Shown here: positions 34,840 through 45,659 of the stretch, one piece after another | How positions within the stretch are numbered: the stretch's first letter is position 1 | Layout: each line of letters opens with the position of its first letter | Assembly (NCBI RefSeq): GCF_900104415.1 | Contig: NZ_FMXR01000016.1 | Span: forward strand, 1 to 64,000 | Source of the DNA: Eubacterium oxidoreducens | Lineage (GTDB): Bacteria; Bacillota; Clostridia; Lachnospirales; Lachnospiraceae | Direction of reading: 5' to 3' | DNA: 64,000 nt | Position numbers and translations under genes: made by a program | The notes under the pieces: generated by a model | Database searches by the model: none | What the model saw: only the letters and a program-made list of their open reading frames with translations | What the model was told of the DNA's origin: nothing

Positions 34840-35469
34840 CTATTGTAATTTGTTGCTAAATTTATTGTAGTCTTTACTTTTTTCCAACGAAAATCCGTAT
34901 ACCAGCCTTGTCATGATATCTCGGGTCGCTTCCGATAAAGAAAAGGATTCCGGCATTGATGACCACAACTGACAAACACCACGACTTGCCGAAAAAAGTA
35001 TCTGTGCTATGTACATTGCCTGATATTCCTTTGTTATTTCTTTTCGTATCTGTCCTTCTATGATTAACTCCACACCTGGCATAATCCGATCCGTTCCAAG
35101 ATTCGCAAGCGCTTCAGGATTCGTATATATTTTCGAAATCACCTCAACCGGTGTTTTTTTTTCTATTTCTGTATTAAAGTAGGAAAAATAATCAATTATT
35201 TTTCTATAAGAAGTATCCTCTTCATGTTTTTTATAATAACTTCCAGAAAAATAATCCTCAACCTTCGGCAAAAACTCCATAATCAAATCAAACTTTGATT
35301 TGAAGTAATAATAAAAGGTTCCTACGGTAACATCTGCTGCTTTTGAGATCTCATCAACCGATATTTTCTCATAACCATTCTTAATAATTAATTTTTTCCC
35401 TTGTTTTATTATTCTTTTTTTCGTTTCTTCTGCTTGTTGAGCCCTGCTCTTACGATTACTACTACCCAT
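34840..35469 (-). CDS. TetR-family regulator
   Basis: The 209-residue protein has a basic N-terminal tail and a clear TetR HTH (RIIKQGKKLIIKNGYEKIS, then AADVTVGTFYYYFKSKFDLI, about 18-65), followed by a helical ligand domain of no special family. It lies on the same strand as the hydantoinase operon but has its own terminator, and it is divergent from the EamA/PII genes. Either neighbour could be its target. CTAATC-type partial palindromes occur on both sides (35566-35577 and 34563-34574). Confidence 0.9.
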   Translation of the reverse strand: MGSSNRKSRAQQAEETKKRIIKQGKKLIIKNGYEKISVDEISKAADVTVGTFYYYFKSKFDLIMEFLPKVEDYFSGSYYKKHEEDTSYRKIIDYFSYFNTEIEKKTPVEVISKIYTNPEALANLGTDRIMPGVELIIEGQIRKEITKEYQAMYIAQILFSASRGVCQLWSSMPESFSLSEATRDIMTRLVYGFSLEKSKDYNKFSNKLQ

Positions 35470-35658
35470 ATTATCCCCTTATGCTTTTATATTCTTACTA
35501 CTAAATATTATAAATATATTCTATTTTTTCTTCAACTATATTTTTCTATTTTCCCTATTATTCACCTAATCAGTTAGATTATATTTCTTTTAAATGGTTT
35601 TCTTTGTCATATATACCGCTGTATTATTGCATTTTTTTATCATTTTCTATTTTATCCC

Positions 35659-35686
35659 TTGACTTTTTCATCAAGTCTATTATAAT
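35659..35686 (+). promoter_or_regulatory. Promoter of the EamA-PII genes
   Basis: TTGACT (35659-35664) and TATAAT (35681-35686) are 16 bases apart, about 54 bases before the EamA ATG. GACTT and AAGTC arms span the -35 region (35661-35676) and could be an operator. Confidence 0.75.
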
Positions 35687-35739
35687 AAATCACATCTCAA
35701 ACAAACTGAATAACGAAAAGAAAGAAGGCGAACTATATT

Positions 35740-36729
35740 ATGACATCTACCGACAACAAGAAGAAAGCTCTTCTTATGGTAATTATTGCAATTATCATCT
35801 TTAGTACATTTGAGGTTGTCTCTAAAACAATGGGTGATGTTTTATCCGGAACTGCATTAACTTTTTACCGGTTCTTAATTGGCGGATTAGTACTTTTACC
35901 TTTTTCAATACGTGATTTGAAAAATAGACAGTTTCATTTTACCCCTAAAATTGTATTAGCATTATTCTTTTTTGGTTTTGTGCTGGTTGCTGCTATTATG
36001 ACTCTTGCACAATACGGAATTTATTACTCCGACGCAAGTATATGCGCCGTAATATTTAGTTCTAATCCGATATTTGTTACTATATTTGCCGTAATAATCT
36101 TAAAAGAATCCTTAACCAAATATAAGAGCTATGGTTTAATAATTGGCTCCGCAGGATTATTTATCTGTGTCCTACATTTTTTTGTAGACGGGAATATTAC
36201 ATCAACATTTGGGCTTGGCGTTTTACTCCAGATTTTATCAATGCTAATGTTTTGTATTTACACGGTATTAAACAGCAAGTATTTAGTATCTCGAATGGGC
36301 GCTTTATCTGTTACCACTTTCACATCAATTTTTGGAGCAATTACCTTATTCCCAATTGTATTCGCACAAAGTTTTGCTACTGATACGAATCTGTTTACGT
36401 TTGATGTTCTAAGTGTATTACCGAAGTTTCTATATATCTCTATAATTGGAACAGGATTAGCATACGCAATGTATTTTTCCGGGTTATCCAAAATAGAAAC
36501 GAGCACAGGATCTATGATTTTTATGGCCAAACCACCACTTGCAAGTATTTTTGCTGCAATCTTTTTAAATGAAACTATTGGCATTAATATCATTATTGGA
36601 ATCGTTTTAATCATTGCCGCAATGATTATTGCGACAAAACTACCTACGATTCAGAAAGGACATGAATATGAAAAAACTAGAGATTATTATCCGACCGGAG
36701 AAAGTGAAACTGCTGAAGGCCATTCTTAA
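35740..36729 (+). CDS. EamA/DMT-family transporter
   Basis: The 329-residue protein has ten hydrophobic helices in two EamA repeats (first ending near 130, second near 300), typical of drug/metabolite exporters of amino acids or related metabolites. The second repeat has the usual GTGLAYAMYFSGLSKIE stretch. After the last helix comes a hydrophilic tail of about 25 residues. The DNA for the last 20 residues also encodes the start of the PII protein in another frame. GAAAGAAGG lies before the ATG. Confidence 0.9.
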   Translation: MTSTDNKKKALLMVIIAIIIFSTFEVVSKTMGDVLSGTALTFYRFLIGGLVLLPFSIRDLKNRQFHFTPKIVLALFFFGFVLVAAIMTLAQYGIYYSDASICAVIFSSNPIFVTIFAVIILKESLTKYKSYGLIIGSAGLFICVLHFFVDGNITSTFGLGVLLQILSMLMFCIYTVLNSKYLVSRMGALSVTTFTSIFGAITLFPIVFAQSFATDTNLFTFDVLSVLPKFLYISIIGTGLAYAMYFSGLSKIETSTGSMIFMAKPPLASIFAAIFLNETIGINIIIGIVLIIAAMIIATKLPTIQKGHEYEKTRDYYPTGESETAEGHS

Positions 36730-37006
36730 CGAATCAGGCGCACATGGTGCAATGTTCACCCGTATCTCAGGATACGGAAATCAGCGCGGAAAAGAATTCT
36801 CCTATGGCGGAACAACTTATTTTGAAAATATATTTACAAAGACTAAGGTTGAGACTGTTGTTAGCGACGAAATAGCAGAAGATCTTATTGATAAAATATT
36901 AGTTTCTGTTCCTACAGGAGAAGCCGGTGATGGAAAGATTTTCGTATATGACGTTGCCGAAGCTATCCGAATTCGAACCGGCGAACGCGATAAAGCAGTT
37001 ATTTAA
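36668..37006 (+). CDS. PII-family signal protein
   Basis: The protein has 112 residues from the ATG at 36668 (AAAGGA upstream; upstream in-frame starts are less likely). The alignment to GlnB/GlnK is clear: ISGYGNQRG with Gln39, T-loop Tyr46 and Tyr51, Lys58, B-loop TGEAGDGKIFVYDV and C-loop IRTGERDKAVI, so the ATP and 2-oxoglutarate sites look intact. The gene overlaps the end of the EamA gene by 62 bases in a different frame, so the two are coupled. PII genes usually sit beside ammonium transporter genes; a DMT exporter is an unusual partner. A terminator follows at 37046. Confidence 0.92.
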   Translation: MKKLEIIIRPEKVKLLKAILNESGAHGAMFTRISGYGNQRGKEFSYGGTTYFENIFTKTKVETVVSDEIAEDLIDKILVSVPTGEAGDGKIFVYDVAEAIRIRTGERDKAVI

Positions 37007-37045
37007 CTTGCTTTATTTATAATCCTTATTAGCTTATATTTAAGC

Positions 37046-37081
37046 AAAAAAGACTGTCACATTGTGTGACAGTCTTTTTTT
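37046..37081 (+). terminator. Terminator of the EamA-PII unit
   Basis: AAAAAAGACTGTCAC and GTGACAGTCTTTTTTT form a perfect stem with a five-base loop, about 40 bases after the PII stop. Confidence 0.92.
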
Positions 37082-37144
37082 CACCGGGGACGGTCCTAAT
37101 GCCACGGTCATGGTTCCTTTGGCTCGTTGACATCCTCTACATCC

Positions 37145-37176
37145 CAAAAAAGGACAGAGGGTCTGTCCCTCTGTCC
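37145..37176 (-). terminator. Terminator of the V-ATPase operon
   Basis: On the minus strand GGACAGAGGG and CCCTCTGTCC pair around a five- to six-base loop and are followed by seven T. It lies 10 bases after the subunit D stop. Confidence 0.92.
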
Positions 37177-37185
37177 ACAATTGTT

Positions 37186-37878
37186 CTAGTTTGCGGTTTC
37201 GATTTCCACCGGAAATCCACCTTCTCTTTCTGAGTAATGATGTTCCTCTTCAAGCATCATATCTTTTACCTTCATCAGACGAATCTGTGTACTACGTTCT
37301 GCTTCGTCAAGTTTCATGGTAATGTATTTAATGCTCTCCCTTGTTTCCGGAATTACGACATGCTCAAGAGCATTTACTCGTCTTCTGGTCTTCTCAATTT
37401 CTGCAGCCATGAGCTGGCAGGACTTTTCAATCTCTGCAAGCTTTAGCATATCCGGGAAGACATCAGCTAGAGATTTCACCGCACCGTCAAGGTCACTGGA
37501 TGTATAAGCAAATCCATAGGAATAGATATCATTTGCATCCGCGGTTCGGGTTCTATACTCAAAAGAAGGGATCTCAACACTCATAACATTCTTCTGATCT
37601 GCAATCAGTGTTACTTCCTGCTTTGGTGCCATCAGCGCTGTATGCATAGTCTCTTCCGACATCGTAGCTTTTGCAACAACGAAATTGGTATTGGCAGCTT
37701 TGATGCCTTCTTCCACCTTAAGTCGCAGCTCCATATTCTCCTTGATTAAATCAAGGAACTGACGCATTAACTCATCTCGTTTATCCTTTAAAAGCTTATG
37801 TCCTCGGACCGCTGTACCCAGCTTTTTCTTCAATCTGGTGAGCTCCATTCTTGTAGGAGTTACCTGAGCCTGTGCCAT
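37186..37878 (-). CDS. atpD: V-type ATP synthase subunit D
   Basis: The 230-residue protein begins with the family signature (TPTRMELTRLKKKLGTAVRGHKLLKDKRDEL) and ends in a long antiparallel coiled coil (QLMAAEIEKTRRRVNALEHV and onward). It is the central rotor shaft that turns inside the A3B3 head and links it to the membrane ring. It is the last gene of the nine-gene operon, 41 bases after subunit B. Confidence 0.95.
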   Translation of the reverse strand: MAQAQVTPTRMELTRLKKKLGTAVRGHKLLKDKRDELMRQFLDLIKENMELRLKVEEGIKAANTNFVVAKATMSEETMHTALMAPKQEVTLIADQKNVMSVEIPSFEYRTRTADANDIYSYGFAYTSSDLDGAVKSLADVFPDMLKLAEIEKSCQLMAAEIEKTRRRVNALEHVVIPETRESIKYITMKLDEAERSTQIRLMKVKDMMLEEEHHYSEREGGFPVEIETAN

Positions 37879-37919
37879 ATTCTCACCTCACTTTTCCTGG
37901 CTGATTATCGATTCGTTTC

Positions 37920-39293
37920 TTATTTTTTGTCATAATATTCATCAAGAATATCGTCATCGATACGTTTCAGCTCACTTCGAGGTAAGATACGAAGCAGATC
38001 CCAACCGATGTCCAGAGTTTCCTCAATACTTCTGTCTGCATTATATCCCTGAGAAACATAGGTCTTTTCAAATTCATCTGCAAATTTCGCATAAACAATA
38101 TCAATCTCTGAAAGGGCTGCTTCACCTAAGATAACCATAAGTTCTTTTGCTTCTTTACCACGAGCATAAGCAGAGAACAACTGGTTCATCGTATTCGCAT
38201 GATCTCGTCTTGTCTTGCCTTCACCGATACCTTTGTCTTTCAGACGTGACAGTGATGGAAGTACATCGATTGGTGGCTGAACACCCTTACGATAAAGTTC
38301 ACGACTTAAGATGATCTGACCCTCTGTGATATATCCTGTTAAGTCAGGAATCGGATGTGTCTTATCATCTTCCGGCATAGTCAGGATTGGAATCATTGTG
38401 ATTGATCCTTCCTTGCCTCTTTGACGACCTGCACGTTCATACATTGTAGCAAGGTCCGTATACATGTAACCAGGATATCCACGACGTCCAGGAACTTCCT
38501 TACGTGCGGCAGATACCTCACGAAGTGAGTCTGCGTAGTTTGTGATATCTGTCATGATTACAAGTACATGCATGTCTTTTTCAAATGCAAGATACTCTGC
38601 TGCCGTTAACGCCATACGAGGTGTTGAAATACGCTCTACAGCCGGGTCATTTGCCAGGTTGATAAATAATACTGTACGATCGATAGCACCTGTTTCCTTG
38701 AAAGAATCAATAAAGAAGTTCGATTCTTCAAATGTGATACCCATCGCAGCAAATACAACGGCGAACTTTTCATCTTTTCCACGTACCTTAGCCTGACGAG
38801 CAATCTGTGCTGCAAGGTTGGCATGCGGAAGACCGGATGCGGAGAAGATTGGAAGCTTCTGTCCACGAACCAGTGTGTTAAGACCATCAATTGCAGATAC
38901 ACCTGTCTGAATAAACTCAGAAGGGTAATTTCTGGCTGCCGGATTCATCGGCAAACCATTGATGTCCATTCTCATATCCGGAAGAATCTCAGGGCCTCCA
39001 TCAATTGGATTACCCATTCCGTCAAAGACACGACCAAGCATGTCTTCTGAAACTCCCAGTTCAAGGCTTCGTCCAAAGAAACGCACTTTGGATGATGCCA
39101 GGTTAATTCCTGTTGCGCTCTCAAAGAGCTGTACTAATGCTTCGTCTCCGTTAATTTCGAGGACTTTACATCTTCTTCTTTCTCCTGAAGACAGCTCAAT
39201 TTCTCCAAGTTCATCATAAGATACATTGGAAACCCCTTTAACAAGCATAAGAGGGCCGGCTACTTCTTGAATGGTTCTATATTCCTTTGGCAT
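37920..39293 (-). CDS. atpB: V-type ATP synthase subunit B
   Basis: The 457-residue non-catalytic nucleotide-binding subunit carries the RecA-like core with [19 protein letters not shown] in place of a true P-loop, and the conserved [23 protein letters not shown] segment. It alternates with subunit A in the A3B3 hexamer. Its start immediately follows the subunit A stop. Confidence 0.96.
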   Translation of the reverse strand: MPKEYRTIQEVAGPLMLVKGVSNVSYDELGEIELSSGERRRCKVLEINGDEALVQLFESATGINLASSKVRFFGRSLELGVSEDMLGRVFDGMGNPIDGGPEILPDMRMDINGLPMNPAARNYPSEFIQTGVSAIDGLNTLVRGQKLPIFSASGLPHANLAAQIARQAKVRGKDEKFAVVFAAMGITFEESNFFIDSFKETGAIDRTVLFINLANDPAVERISTPRMALTAAEYLAFEKDMHVLVIMTDITNYADSLREVSAARKEVPGRRGYPGYMYTDLATMYERAGRQRGKEGSITMIPILTMPEDDKTHPIPDLTGYITEGQIILSRELYRKGVQPPIDVLPSLSRLKDKGIGEGKTRRDHANTMNQLFSAYARGKEAKELMVILGEAALSEIDIVYAKFADEFEKTYVSQGYNADRSIEETLDIGWDLLRILPRSELKRIDDDILDEYYDKK

Positions 39294-41060
39294 TTAGTCC
39301 TCCCCCTTTCCTTTTGCATTAGTAATCTGACGTGTCAGCTCAGTTGCGATTCTCTCGTACTCAGCCTTAATATCTTTTTCTTCTGTATACTTGTAACGAC
39401 CGATCTGCTCTCTAACAGGCAGGTTAATCAGTTCGTTCAATGGAGCACCTTCTTTTAATGCTTCTTGTGCTTCGTCATAATATGCACATACAAGTTTCAT
39501 CATAAGCAACTGCTTTTCGCATGATGTATATGTATCAATATCGTGGAAAGAGTTCTGATGCAAGTAGTCTTCACGGATGGATCTTGCAGCTTCCATCTTA
39601 ATACGGTCGCTTGCAGAAAGTGCATCCATACCTACCATCTTAACGATTTCATCAAGATTCGCCTCTTCCTGAAGAAGATTCATCATTTCCTGACGACACT
39701 CCAGCCATTCCGGAGATACATTCTTTGTGAACCATGGTCCAATATTGTCAAGGTACAAGGAATAACTGTTAAGCCAGTTAATAGCAGGGAAATGACGTCT
39801 ATATGCCAATGCACTATCCAATCCCCAGAATACCTTTACGATACGAAGAGTTGCCTGAGATACCGGTTCGGAAATATCACCACCAGGAGGTGATACAGCT
39901 CCGATAACTGACAGCTGTCCTTCTCTTCCTTCCTTACCAAGTGAAATAACATGTCCGGCTCTTTCATAGAACTGAGCAAGACGGCTACCAAGGTATGCAG
40001 GGTAACCTTCTTCACCAGGCATTTCTTCCAGACGTCCTGACATCTCTCGAAGAGCCTCAGCCCAACGTGATGTAGAGTCTGCCATAAGTGCTACTGAATA
40101 TCCCATATCACGGAAGTACTCAGCAATTGTAATACCGGTATAGATAGAAGCCTCTCGAGCTGCTACCGGCATGTCGGATGTATTGGCGATTAAGACCGTT
40201 CTTTCCATCAATGACTGACCTGTCTTCGGGTCTTTCAATTCCGGGAACTCGTTTAATACGTCTGTCATCTCATTTCCACGCTCGCCACAACCGATATAAA
40301 CTACGATGTCAGCCTCTGCCCACTTCGCAAGCTGATGCTGGATAACGGTCTTACCGGAACCGAATGGTCCAGGTACGGCTGCTACACCACCTTTTGCGAT
40401 CGGGAAGAAGGTATCAACTACACGCTGTCCTGTAATCAGTGGCTGCGATGGATTTAATTTTTCTTTGTATGGTCTTCCAACACGGACCGGCCATTTCTGA
40501 GCTAATGTCAGCTCTTTGTCACCATCTGCGGTAGAAAGAACAGCGATTGTTTCATCTACTGTAAATTCTCCACTCTTGATTTCCTTAATTGTTCCTTTCA
40601 TATTCGGTGGTACCATAATCTTTTGTTCAACGACAATGGTCTCTTGAACTGTACCGATGATGTCTCCACCTTCCACTTCTGCTCCAGCTTCTACAGTTGG
40701 AACAAACTGCCATTTTTTATCACGCTTAAGAGCGGCAACTTCAACACCTCTCTTTAAGCTGTTACCGGACACTTTCATGATATCATCCAAAGGTCTTTGG
40801 ATTCCATCATAAATACTACTGATAAGTCCTGGTCCTAATTCTACGGACATAGGCACGTCCAGTGATTCTACGGGTTCGCCAGGTCCTAAACCTGAAGTTT
40901 CCTCGTATACCTGGATAGAAGCCTCATCTCCATGAATTTCAATAATTTCTCCGATGAGTCGCTGGTTACTTACACGAACCATGTCAAACATGTTAGCATC
41001 ACGCATGCCGGAAGCAATGACCAGCGGGCCTGCAACTTTTTTGATCGTTCCTTTACTCAT
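39294..41060 (-). CDS. atpA: V-type ATP synthase catalytic subunit A
   Basis: The 588-residue catalytic subunit has an N-terminal beta barrel, the A-type bulge domain (about 110-190), a P-loop GPFGSGKTV, the catalytic GERGNE segment and a helical C-terminal domain. It makes or hydrolyses ATP at the A/B interface. All expected motifs are present and the length is normal for bacterial V-type A subunits. Confidence 0.96.
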   Translation of the reverse strand: MSKGTIKKVAGPLVIASGMRDANMFDMVRVSNQRLIGEIIEIHGDEASIQVYEETSGLGPGEPVESLDVPMSVELGPGLISSIYDGIQRPLDDIMKVSGNSLKRGVEVAALKRDKKWQFVPTVEAGAEVEGGDIIGTVQETIVVEQKIMVPPNMKGTIKEIKSGEFTVDETIAVLSTADGDKELTLAQKWPVRVGRPYKEKLNPSQPLITGQRVVDTFFPIAKGGVAAVPGPFGSGKTVIQHQLAKWAEADIVVYIGCGERGNEMTDVLNEFPELKDPKTGQSLMERTVLIANTSDMPVAAREASIYTGITIAEYFRDMGYSVALMADSTSRWAEALREMSGRLEEMPGEEGYPAYLGSRLAQFYERAGHVISLGKEGREGQLSVIGAVSPPGGDISEPVSQATLRIVKVFWGLDSALAYRRHFPAINWLNSYSLYLDNIGPWFTKNVSPEWLECRQEMMNLLQEEANLDEIVKMVGMDALSASDRIKMEAARSIREDYLHQNSFHDIDTYTSCEKQLLMMKLVCAYYDEAQEALKEGAPLNELINLPVREQIGRYKYTEEKDIKAEYERIATELTRQITNAKGKGED

Positions 41061-41080
41061 GTGATCTTATTCCGCCTCTC

Positions 41081-41401
41081 CTAATTTTCTCCAAATATGA
41101 TATCTGAGCCTACTGCCTTTTCAACGCAATCCTTTACCTGTTGTACGCCATCTCCGGTGTTACCGGAAATGCCCGGGATTAGAATTACTGCCGGAAGTAC
41201 TCTCTCTTTCAATTTGTCTATCTCGTGGGAAAGATCTTTTGCGAGTTCTTCTGTAATATAGATAACCGCAAAATTATTTTCCGCAAGTTTTTTTAATTTC
41301 TCTGCACCTTCTTTTGCATCCTCGACCGGAAATGTATCAAGTCCGAGAGCAGCAAAACCGTAGATGCTATCATATGAACCTAATACTGCTATCTTATACA
41401 T
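41081..41401 (-). CDS. atpF: V-type ATP synthase subunit F
   Basis: The protein has 106 residues when started at the ATG at 41401, giving the family N-terminus MYKIAVLGSYDSIYGF; an upstream GTG at 41410 has poorer spacing. The small Rossmann-like fold (AVIYITEELAKDL, LPAVILIPG) is typical of subunit F, which binds the D shaft and modulates activity. The ATG overlaps the end of the subunit C gene (ATGTATAA). Confidence 0.93.
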   Translation of the reverse strand: MYKIAVLGSYDSIYGFAALGLDTFPVEDAKEGAEKLKKLAENNFAVIYITEELAKDLSHEIDKLKERVLPAVILIPGISGNTGDGVQQVKDCVEKAVGSDIIFGEN

Positions 41402-42362
41402 ACATTTCACGAATCCTTTCTCTTATAAATTCGTCCGGAAGGTTATTTCTCTTACCGGATAAGATGATGCCAACTGTCTTAATTTCAATCTGACGTGCTA
41501 ATACATACGCAACAATCGGTCCTACTGAAAAGAATTCCAGTTTCTGAGGTCTGAGCATTTCAAGCAAATAGTTGTCGCACCAACGTTCAAACGCTGACAT
41601 GGATGTTCGAAGTGCCTCGGCAGCTTCCGCAAATCCACCGCTTAGATAATCGCAAATGTCATCAAAGCTTGTCTGTGCCGCTTTAATCAGTCGTTCAATA
41701 TCAACCTCTGCACAGTTCACCATTGCGCGACGCATAAATTCCGGACTCTTGCCGGTTTGCTGACATCTAACCGCTATCTTGATATTCGTTGTTGCTACTG
41801 TAACTTCCGCATACTTTTTAATTATTTCCTCGGAAGATTCTTTTCCTGCTTCCTGAATTGCTTTCAAACATGCCTGGTCAATTATGACATCACACATCTG
41901 TCCATCTCCAGAATGCACGATTACTTCAAATGCTTCCTGCGCTGCCTGATCTAGACCTTTTGGAAGTTTTGAAAATTCTTTCTTCCCAATGATGTCTCTG
42001 ATTTCTTCTCTGCTAGGATCGGTTCCCTCAAAGTAGAACTCATCATGCTGTTCATTGGTATAAGCTTCCTTAATTGCTGTCTTCACATTGTGATACAGAT
42101 TTGGATAAGACAGTACGTCAAATACCTCCATCGGTACACCAAGCTCTGCAACCGTCTGCCAGATTTTATTATTCTCTGCTGCGAGAATCGCATCTGCATC
42201 TGATGCCGTCTCAGCTGTTCCCCATCCTTTATCCTGAATGGCTCTTAAGACCTCATCATACGTCTTCATCGCAATGAGCTGTTCAATTACCGATTGGGTA
42301 AACAAGGATACCTCTAACGCTCTCGTTCGAGCTACCGCAAAGGTATAATCTCTATCCATCAT
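41394..42362 (-). CDS. atpC: V-type ATP synthase subunit C
   Basis: The 322-residue all-helical protein of the V-ATPase C/d family (YTFAVARTRALEVSL at the start, repeated three-fold helical units) is the funnel that connects the D/F shaft to the K ring. Its end overlaps the subunit F start, and it lies 3 bases after the subunit E stop. Confidence 0.93.
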   Translation of the reverse strand: MMDRDYTFAVARTRALEVSLFTQSVIEQLIAMKTYDEVLRAIQDKGWGTAETASDADAILAAENNKIWQTVAELGVPMEVFDVLSYPNLYHNVKTAIKEAYTNEQHDEFYFEGTDPSREEIRDIIGKKEFSKLPKGLDQAAQEAFEVIVHSGDGQMCDVIIDQACLKAIQEAGKESSEEIIKKYAEVTVATTNIKIAVRCQQTGKSPEFMRRAMVNCAEVDIERLIKAAQTSFDDICDYLSGGFAEAAEALRTSMSAFERWCDNYLLEMLRPQKLEFFSVGPIVAYVLARQIEIKTVGIILSGKRNNLPDEFIRERIREMYV

Positions 42363-42365
42363 GGT

Positions 42366-42968
42366 TTAGTCCTCCTTTCTGTAAAGGAGTTCATTCACCT
42401 TATCCTGCATCTTCGCACGCTGTGCGTCAAATATAGCGCGAATTGTGCAGTTTTCATCGATTCCGTCATAGATTAATACAAATCCATTTTCGATGTTCTT
42501 ATCTTCTTTTGAGATGGTAAGTGTTCCACCTGCCTTTTGTGCTGCGGCCTTTGCCTTTGCTTCAAAGTCTGCCGGCATGCGACCTAAATCTTCTTTTGAA
42601 AAACAGATCGTTCCTTCTTGCGGCTGTGCATATTGTGCAATGAACTTTTCAAGAAGTCCAAAGTACTGGTCCGTCGGAAGATTGCATACCTTTTCATATG
42701 CTTTTTCAATTACGGATGAGATTACTTCCTGCTTGATCGTAAGTTTCTCTGTACGTTCAAACTGTTCATTTGCAGATACTACACGGCTCTTGATTACATT
42801 GGCACTGTTTTGCGCCTTGTTTTTAATCTGCGAAACCGTCTCTTGTGTTTTTGCATCCGCCTCGGCGAGGATCTTTGCTGCCTGCTTTTCAGCGTCTGCC
42901 ACAATTTTGGCAGCCTCTTGTTTTGCATCAGAAAGAATCTGATCTGTGATCTTTTCTAATCCTGCCAT
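42366..42968 (-). CDS. atpE: V-type ATP synthase subunit E
   Basis: The 200-residue protein has a long N-terminal alanine-, lysine- and glutamate-rich helix (about 10-75, AAKIVADAEKQAAKILAEAD) for the peripheral-stalk coiled coil with subunit G/H, and a globular C-terminal domain that caps the A3B3 head. AAGGAG precedes the ATG. Confidence 0.92.
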   Translation of the reverse strand: MAGLEKITDQILSDAKQEAAKIVADAEKQAAKILAEADAKTQETVSQIKNKAQNSANVIKSRVVSANEQFERTEKLTIKQEVISSVIEKAYEKVCNLPTDQYFGLLEKFIAQYAQPQEGTICFSKEDLGRMPADFEAKAKAAAQKAGGTLTISKEDKNIENGFVLIYDGIDENCTIRAIFDAQRAKMQDKVNELLYRKED

Positions 42969-43006
42969 ATACTAAAGCTCCTTCCTACTGTTATTATCAA
43001 TTCTTA

Positions 43007-43504
<498 letters not shown>

Positions 43505-43545
43505 CTAAATCTTTTCAGAATTTATTATTTGCGTTCTCCCACGCT

Positions 43546-45630
43546 TTATTTGCTCTTCGCAAATCTTACATATTTAGTTTCTGTTGCATATGGTTCGAAT
43601 TCTTTTGCTCCTCCGTTGTAGAACTTACCGAAGAACTCTACGAATTCAAGACGGTTACTATGTACATATGCACTTAAAAGGTTGATTGCCATATTGGCTA
43701 CATGTCCAACAATGAACACAACGAAGAATAAGATTCCTCCAATGATGGCTCCTTTGGCTCCGCCTGCTCCATACTGATAATTGTGTAAGAAAAGCATCTG
43801 ACAAATCATATTAATAACCTGTCCGATGGCTCCTGTCGCAAGTCCCAAAGCAAGAAGTCTTGAATAGGATAACCAATCCGAAAGCCAGCTTGTGATACCA
43901 TAAATATCATAAACACCCAGCAATATTCTCATTCCAACATTGCTCTTTCTTCGTCCGGACATGAACAAAATAATGACTCCGCCGACAACCGCGAGTACCA
44001 ATCCGATATATAAACCGGTTGTTCCCAAATCAATATCTTTAAAGAACGGTACAGTACCTGCCATAGATGCGTAAATACTAGAACTCATCAGTAAAACAAT
44101 TAATCCAATTAAGAATAAATACCATGCGATTACATCACTGACAAATCCTACAACATCTCCTCGCTTAAGCATCATCGCTCCGTTAATGCCAAGTCCGACA
44201 AACATATGAATCAATCCAAATACCAGACACCACAGTAACAACTGCATCGGACTTCCAATCGGGTTAAACCAGAAACCATCGAAAGTCGTCTGTCCGTTTC
44301 CGAAACATTCTGAGAAAACTCCAATTGCATCTCCAAAGAAGCCTCCAAACAATAATCCCCAGACAATTGTTGAGATTCCTCCCCAGAAGAACATCTTAAG
44401 ACTCTTTCTCATACCCGGATTCATGTCTTTAAATTTCGCTAATATTACACCCAGTGCAATTGCCATTAACAAACCATATCCTGCATCGGATAACATCATT
44501 CCAAAGAAGATGATATAGAAGATTGACGTTACAACTGTCGGATCAATTTCGCCCTTCTTAGGTAAACCATAAGAAGCAACGATTCCTTCTACAGACTCGG
44601 ATACCGCATTATTCTTTAGAAGAACCGGTGTCTTTGTCTTGGCTTTCGGTTCAATCACTTCAACCGCTGCGCCATAATCTGCTTCAATCTCTCCGGCAAT
44701 TGATTCTGCAATTCCCGCCGGTGCAAAACCGCTTATTGCAATCGTCTTATCGGTCTGTGGAAGCATTCCCAGCACTTCATAACGCTGTGCTCGCATCCTA
44801 TAATAGTCCGATACCATCTTGATATCCTGCCGGTCAACTGCAGCCTCTTTAATTTTCGCTATTGCAGCGTCAATTTCCTCTTTCTTCTCTGCAATCTGAC
44901 GATTCAATCTTTGTTGCTTAATTTCCGGTGTGTACTTCGACCAGATTGCCGGTGCTGCAAAACTCATCTTTCTGAGTGCTTCCTCTACGGCTTGTGCGTC
45001 TTTATTGAGACATACGACACTGACATATACGGTGTCTTGTTCTGTAAATACGACTTCCACATCTACCGCAGTAATGGTCTTATTATCTTCCAATATTCTT
45101 TGTGAAATCTGATCTTGCGTCAGATTCTCCGGAATAAGACCTAAGAATAGTTTGGTGCGCTTTGTGCCCGGTGTGTTAAGCGGTATATCGAGACCCATCC
45201 ACGGAACCAGCGCTTCAAGCTGTGTTTCCTTCTTCTGGATTTCGGCATTTGCTTCTGTAATTTGTTTTTCCCATGAAACGATCTGCCCTGCACGTTTTGC
45301 GATTTTTTCCTGGTTATCTTCAATTCGAATAAATTCTGACCGAGCTACCAGTGGCTGTCCTGCAAGCGATGATAAAAGAGAAGCTTTTTCTTCTACATAC
45401 TTATCAAGTATCTCAATCGCCTGTTCGGATATACTTGCGTACTTGTCATACATTGCTCTTTCGTTAGAAGTATCCTGCTGCGTAAGATTTTTTAATTTCT
45501 TCTTACTTTTCAGCTTATCAACATTCATGTGAATTTCTAATGTTCCAAGCTCCTGCAAGCGTCTCAGAATCGCGTTCTTGTCCTTAGTAAGGGCAACGAT
45601 GTTCAATCGCTTCATCTGAACTACCGCCAT
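43546..45630 (-). CDS. atpI: V-type ATP synthase subunit I (stator a-type)
   Basis: The 694-residue protein has a cytoplasmic half (about 1-360) rich in long coiled coils that anchors the peripheral stalks, and a membrane half with about seven to eight helices that forms the ion half-channels next to the K ring. DWLSYSRLLALGLATGAI includes the conserved arginine of the membrane helix facing the ring. The length is normal. GGAGG precedes the ATG. Confidence 0.94.
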   Translation of the reverse strand: MAVVQMKRLNIVALTKDKNAILRRLQELGTLEIHMNVDKLKSKKKLKNLTQQDTSNERAMYDKYASISEQAIEILDKYVEEKASLLSSLAGQPLVARSEFIRIEDNQEKIAKRAGQIVSWEKQITEANAEIQKKETQLEALVPWMGLDIPLNTPGTKRTKLFLGLIPENLTQDQISQRILEDNKTITAVDVEVVFTEQDTVYVSVVCLNKDAQAVEEALRKMSFAAPAIWSKYTPEIKQQRLNRQIAEKKEEIDAAIAKIKEAAVDRQDIKMVSDYYRMRAQRYEVLGMLPQTDKTIAISGFAPAGIAESIAGEIEADYGAAVEVIEPKAKTKTPVLLKNNAVSESVEGIVASYGLPKKGEIDPTVVTSIFYIIFFGMMLSDAGYGLLMAIALGVILAKFKDMNPGMRKSLKMFFWGGISTIVWGLLFGGFFGDAIGVFSECFGNGQTTFDGFWFNPIGSPMQLLLWCLVFGLIHMFVGLGINGAMMLKRGDVVGFVSDVIAWYLFLIGLIVLLMSSSIYASMAGTVPFFKDIDLGTTGLYIGLVLAVVGGVIILFMSGRRKSNVGMRILLGVYDIYGITSWLSDWLSYSRLLALGLATGAIGQVINMICQMLFLHNYQYGAGGAKGAIIGGILFFVVFIVGHVANMAINLLSAYVHSNRLEFVEFFGKFYNGGAKEFEPYATETKYVRFAKSK

Positions 45631-45659
45631 GTACCATTTCCTCCTTTTTTTTATTTTTC

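Noticed and set aside
37083-37130. Possible dispersed repeat containing GGGGACGGTCC between the two terminators
   Set aside because: Only one copy is visible in the window, so a repeat family cannot be supported from this sequence alone.
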